Positions 63,216 to 64,000 of a stretch of DNA of 64,000 nt are shown here, piece by piece. Under the pieces are notes generated by a model. The model was not told where the DNA came from and did no database searches. It was given only the letters and a program-made list of their open reading frames with translations. How positions within the stretch are numbered: position 1 is the stretch's first letter; every line of letters starts with the position of its first letter. Origin of the DNA: Anoplolepis gracilipes (Eukaryota; Arthropoda; Insecta; Hymenoptera; Formicidae); contig NC_132976.1 in the NCBI RefSeq assembly GCF_047496725.1, forward strand, positions 6,680,001 to 6,744,000. The letters run 5' to 3'. Position numbers and translations under genes: made by a program.

Positions 63216-64000
63216 AATCAATGTAATTGTATTGTGTCAAAATTTGAATTTGCAATGAGAATAGATTCAGTAAAACAATGAAAATTATTTTATATTTATT
63301 TTTATGAATAGGTCTGAATAATAAATAGTTTTGAATATTCATTATTTATTTTTATATAATAATTTTTTATTTAAAAATATGATTATAAAAATTAAGAAAT
63401 AATGTAAGAGATTGTTATATATATAACATTTCATAAATTTATTTACTTTGAAATAAATAATGATTTTATTATAAATAATAAATAATAAATTAATTATTAT
63501 AAAATTATAAATAATAAATTTTCATCTTGAAGATTAAAAAAATTTATTTTATCTAGAATAATTTATATAAATAAAGTTATATATGGGATTTAAAAAGGAA
63601 AACTTTAATCTGTTTATTAAACGTTCAGTTATCGTTTTATATACACCGAAGATATCTATAGCAATATTTTGCAATATATTTCAATAAATCAGACAGACTA
63701 AAATCGCGAGATACAATTTGCACGCACAATTAATCGATATGCACGATTGTATCTATTATTATAAGTACGTCGTTAATAATGTTAATAAGACCCCATCAAT
63801 ATTCGCTATCGCGTAACGAATAGATTGTGAATTCATGTATTGATCGTTAATATGTTGTGACCCATAACATGCATTTACCGAGTAATTTTGTTAAAATTAC
63901 AATGGCATATAGTTGGAAATTAGTATTATGACCAATTCTTTTATGCTACACTTATTTACACTGGCTATTAATGTGTTTTCATACAAATTATAAATATGAT
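63216..64000. other. AT-rich non-coding stretch to the window end
   Basis: TAA/TAAA low-complexity near 63,460-63,515. It would be intron 2 of the plus-strand copy. No further exon seen. Confidence 0.45.

Overview
The window looks like insect DNA. It is AT-rich, with CpG-containing GC islands of 0.3-0.9 kb scattered roughly every few kilobases, many short microsatellites, and no long open reading frame that resembles a known protein. The base composition (low GC overall, CpG not depleted) fits a hymenopteran such as an ant, but no diagnostic gene is present, so that placement is an inference. I see no rRNA, tRNA, CRISPR, bacterial operon or recognisable viral gene.

Regions 1-59.8 kb: essentially non-coding. 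The best explanation is that much of it lies inside one or more very long introns. On the + strand, at 12,377 and 30,719, a good polypyrimidine tract and AG are followed immediately by a consensus 5' splice site (AG|GTACGT and AG|GTGAGT). Each is followed 38-40 nt later by a second strong donor. This is the layout of recursive splice sites (ratchet points) with short cryptic RS-exons, known from long introns in flies and vertebrates. Finding two on one strand, 18.3 kb apart, suggests a + strand host gene whose ordinary exons lie outside the window or were not recognisable.

Mobile-element remains sit within this background: a foldback element at 2.9-3.3 kb; a 67-bp-arm inverted-repeat element at 24.5-24.8 kb; a 139-bp Tc1/mariner-type MITE with TA duplications at 30.4 kb; and a 2.0-kb element at 52.3-54.3 kb with 128-bp terminal inverted repeats about 96% identical. 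The interior of the last is GC-richer and has a strong 3' splice site and an AATAAA. Other structures are a 68-bp tandem duplication, an over 170-bp GAC/GAT array, several perfect hairpins, and a cluster of three CACGTG E-boxes in a GC island at 38.3 kb.

Region 59.8-63.2 kb: the most gene-like part. Two diverged inverted copies of a block of about 0.9 kb face away from each other around a central segment of about 1.4 kb. Each copy has a first exon with two matching 5' splice sites, an intron of about 490 bp, and a 43-47 nt second exon bounded by CAG and GTGAGT. They look like the 5' ends of a head-to-head paralogous pair sharing a bidirectional promoter. One copy carries a 254-bp inverted-repeat insertion that the other lacks. 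Their products are unknown and may be non-coding.
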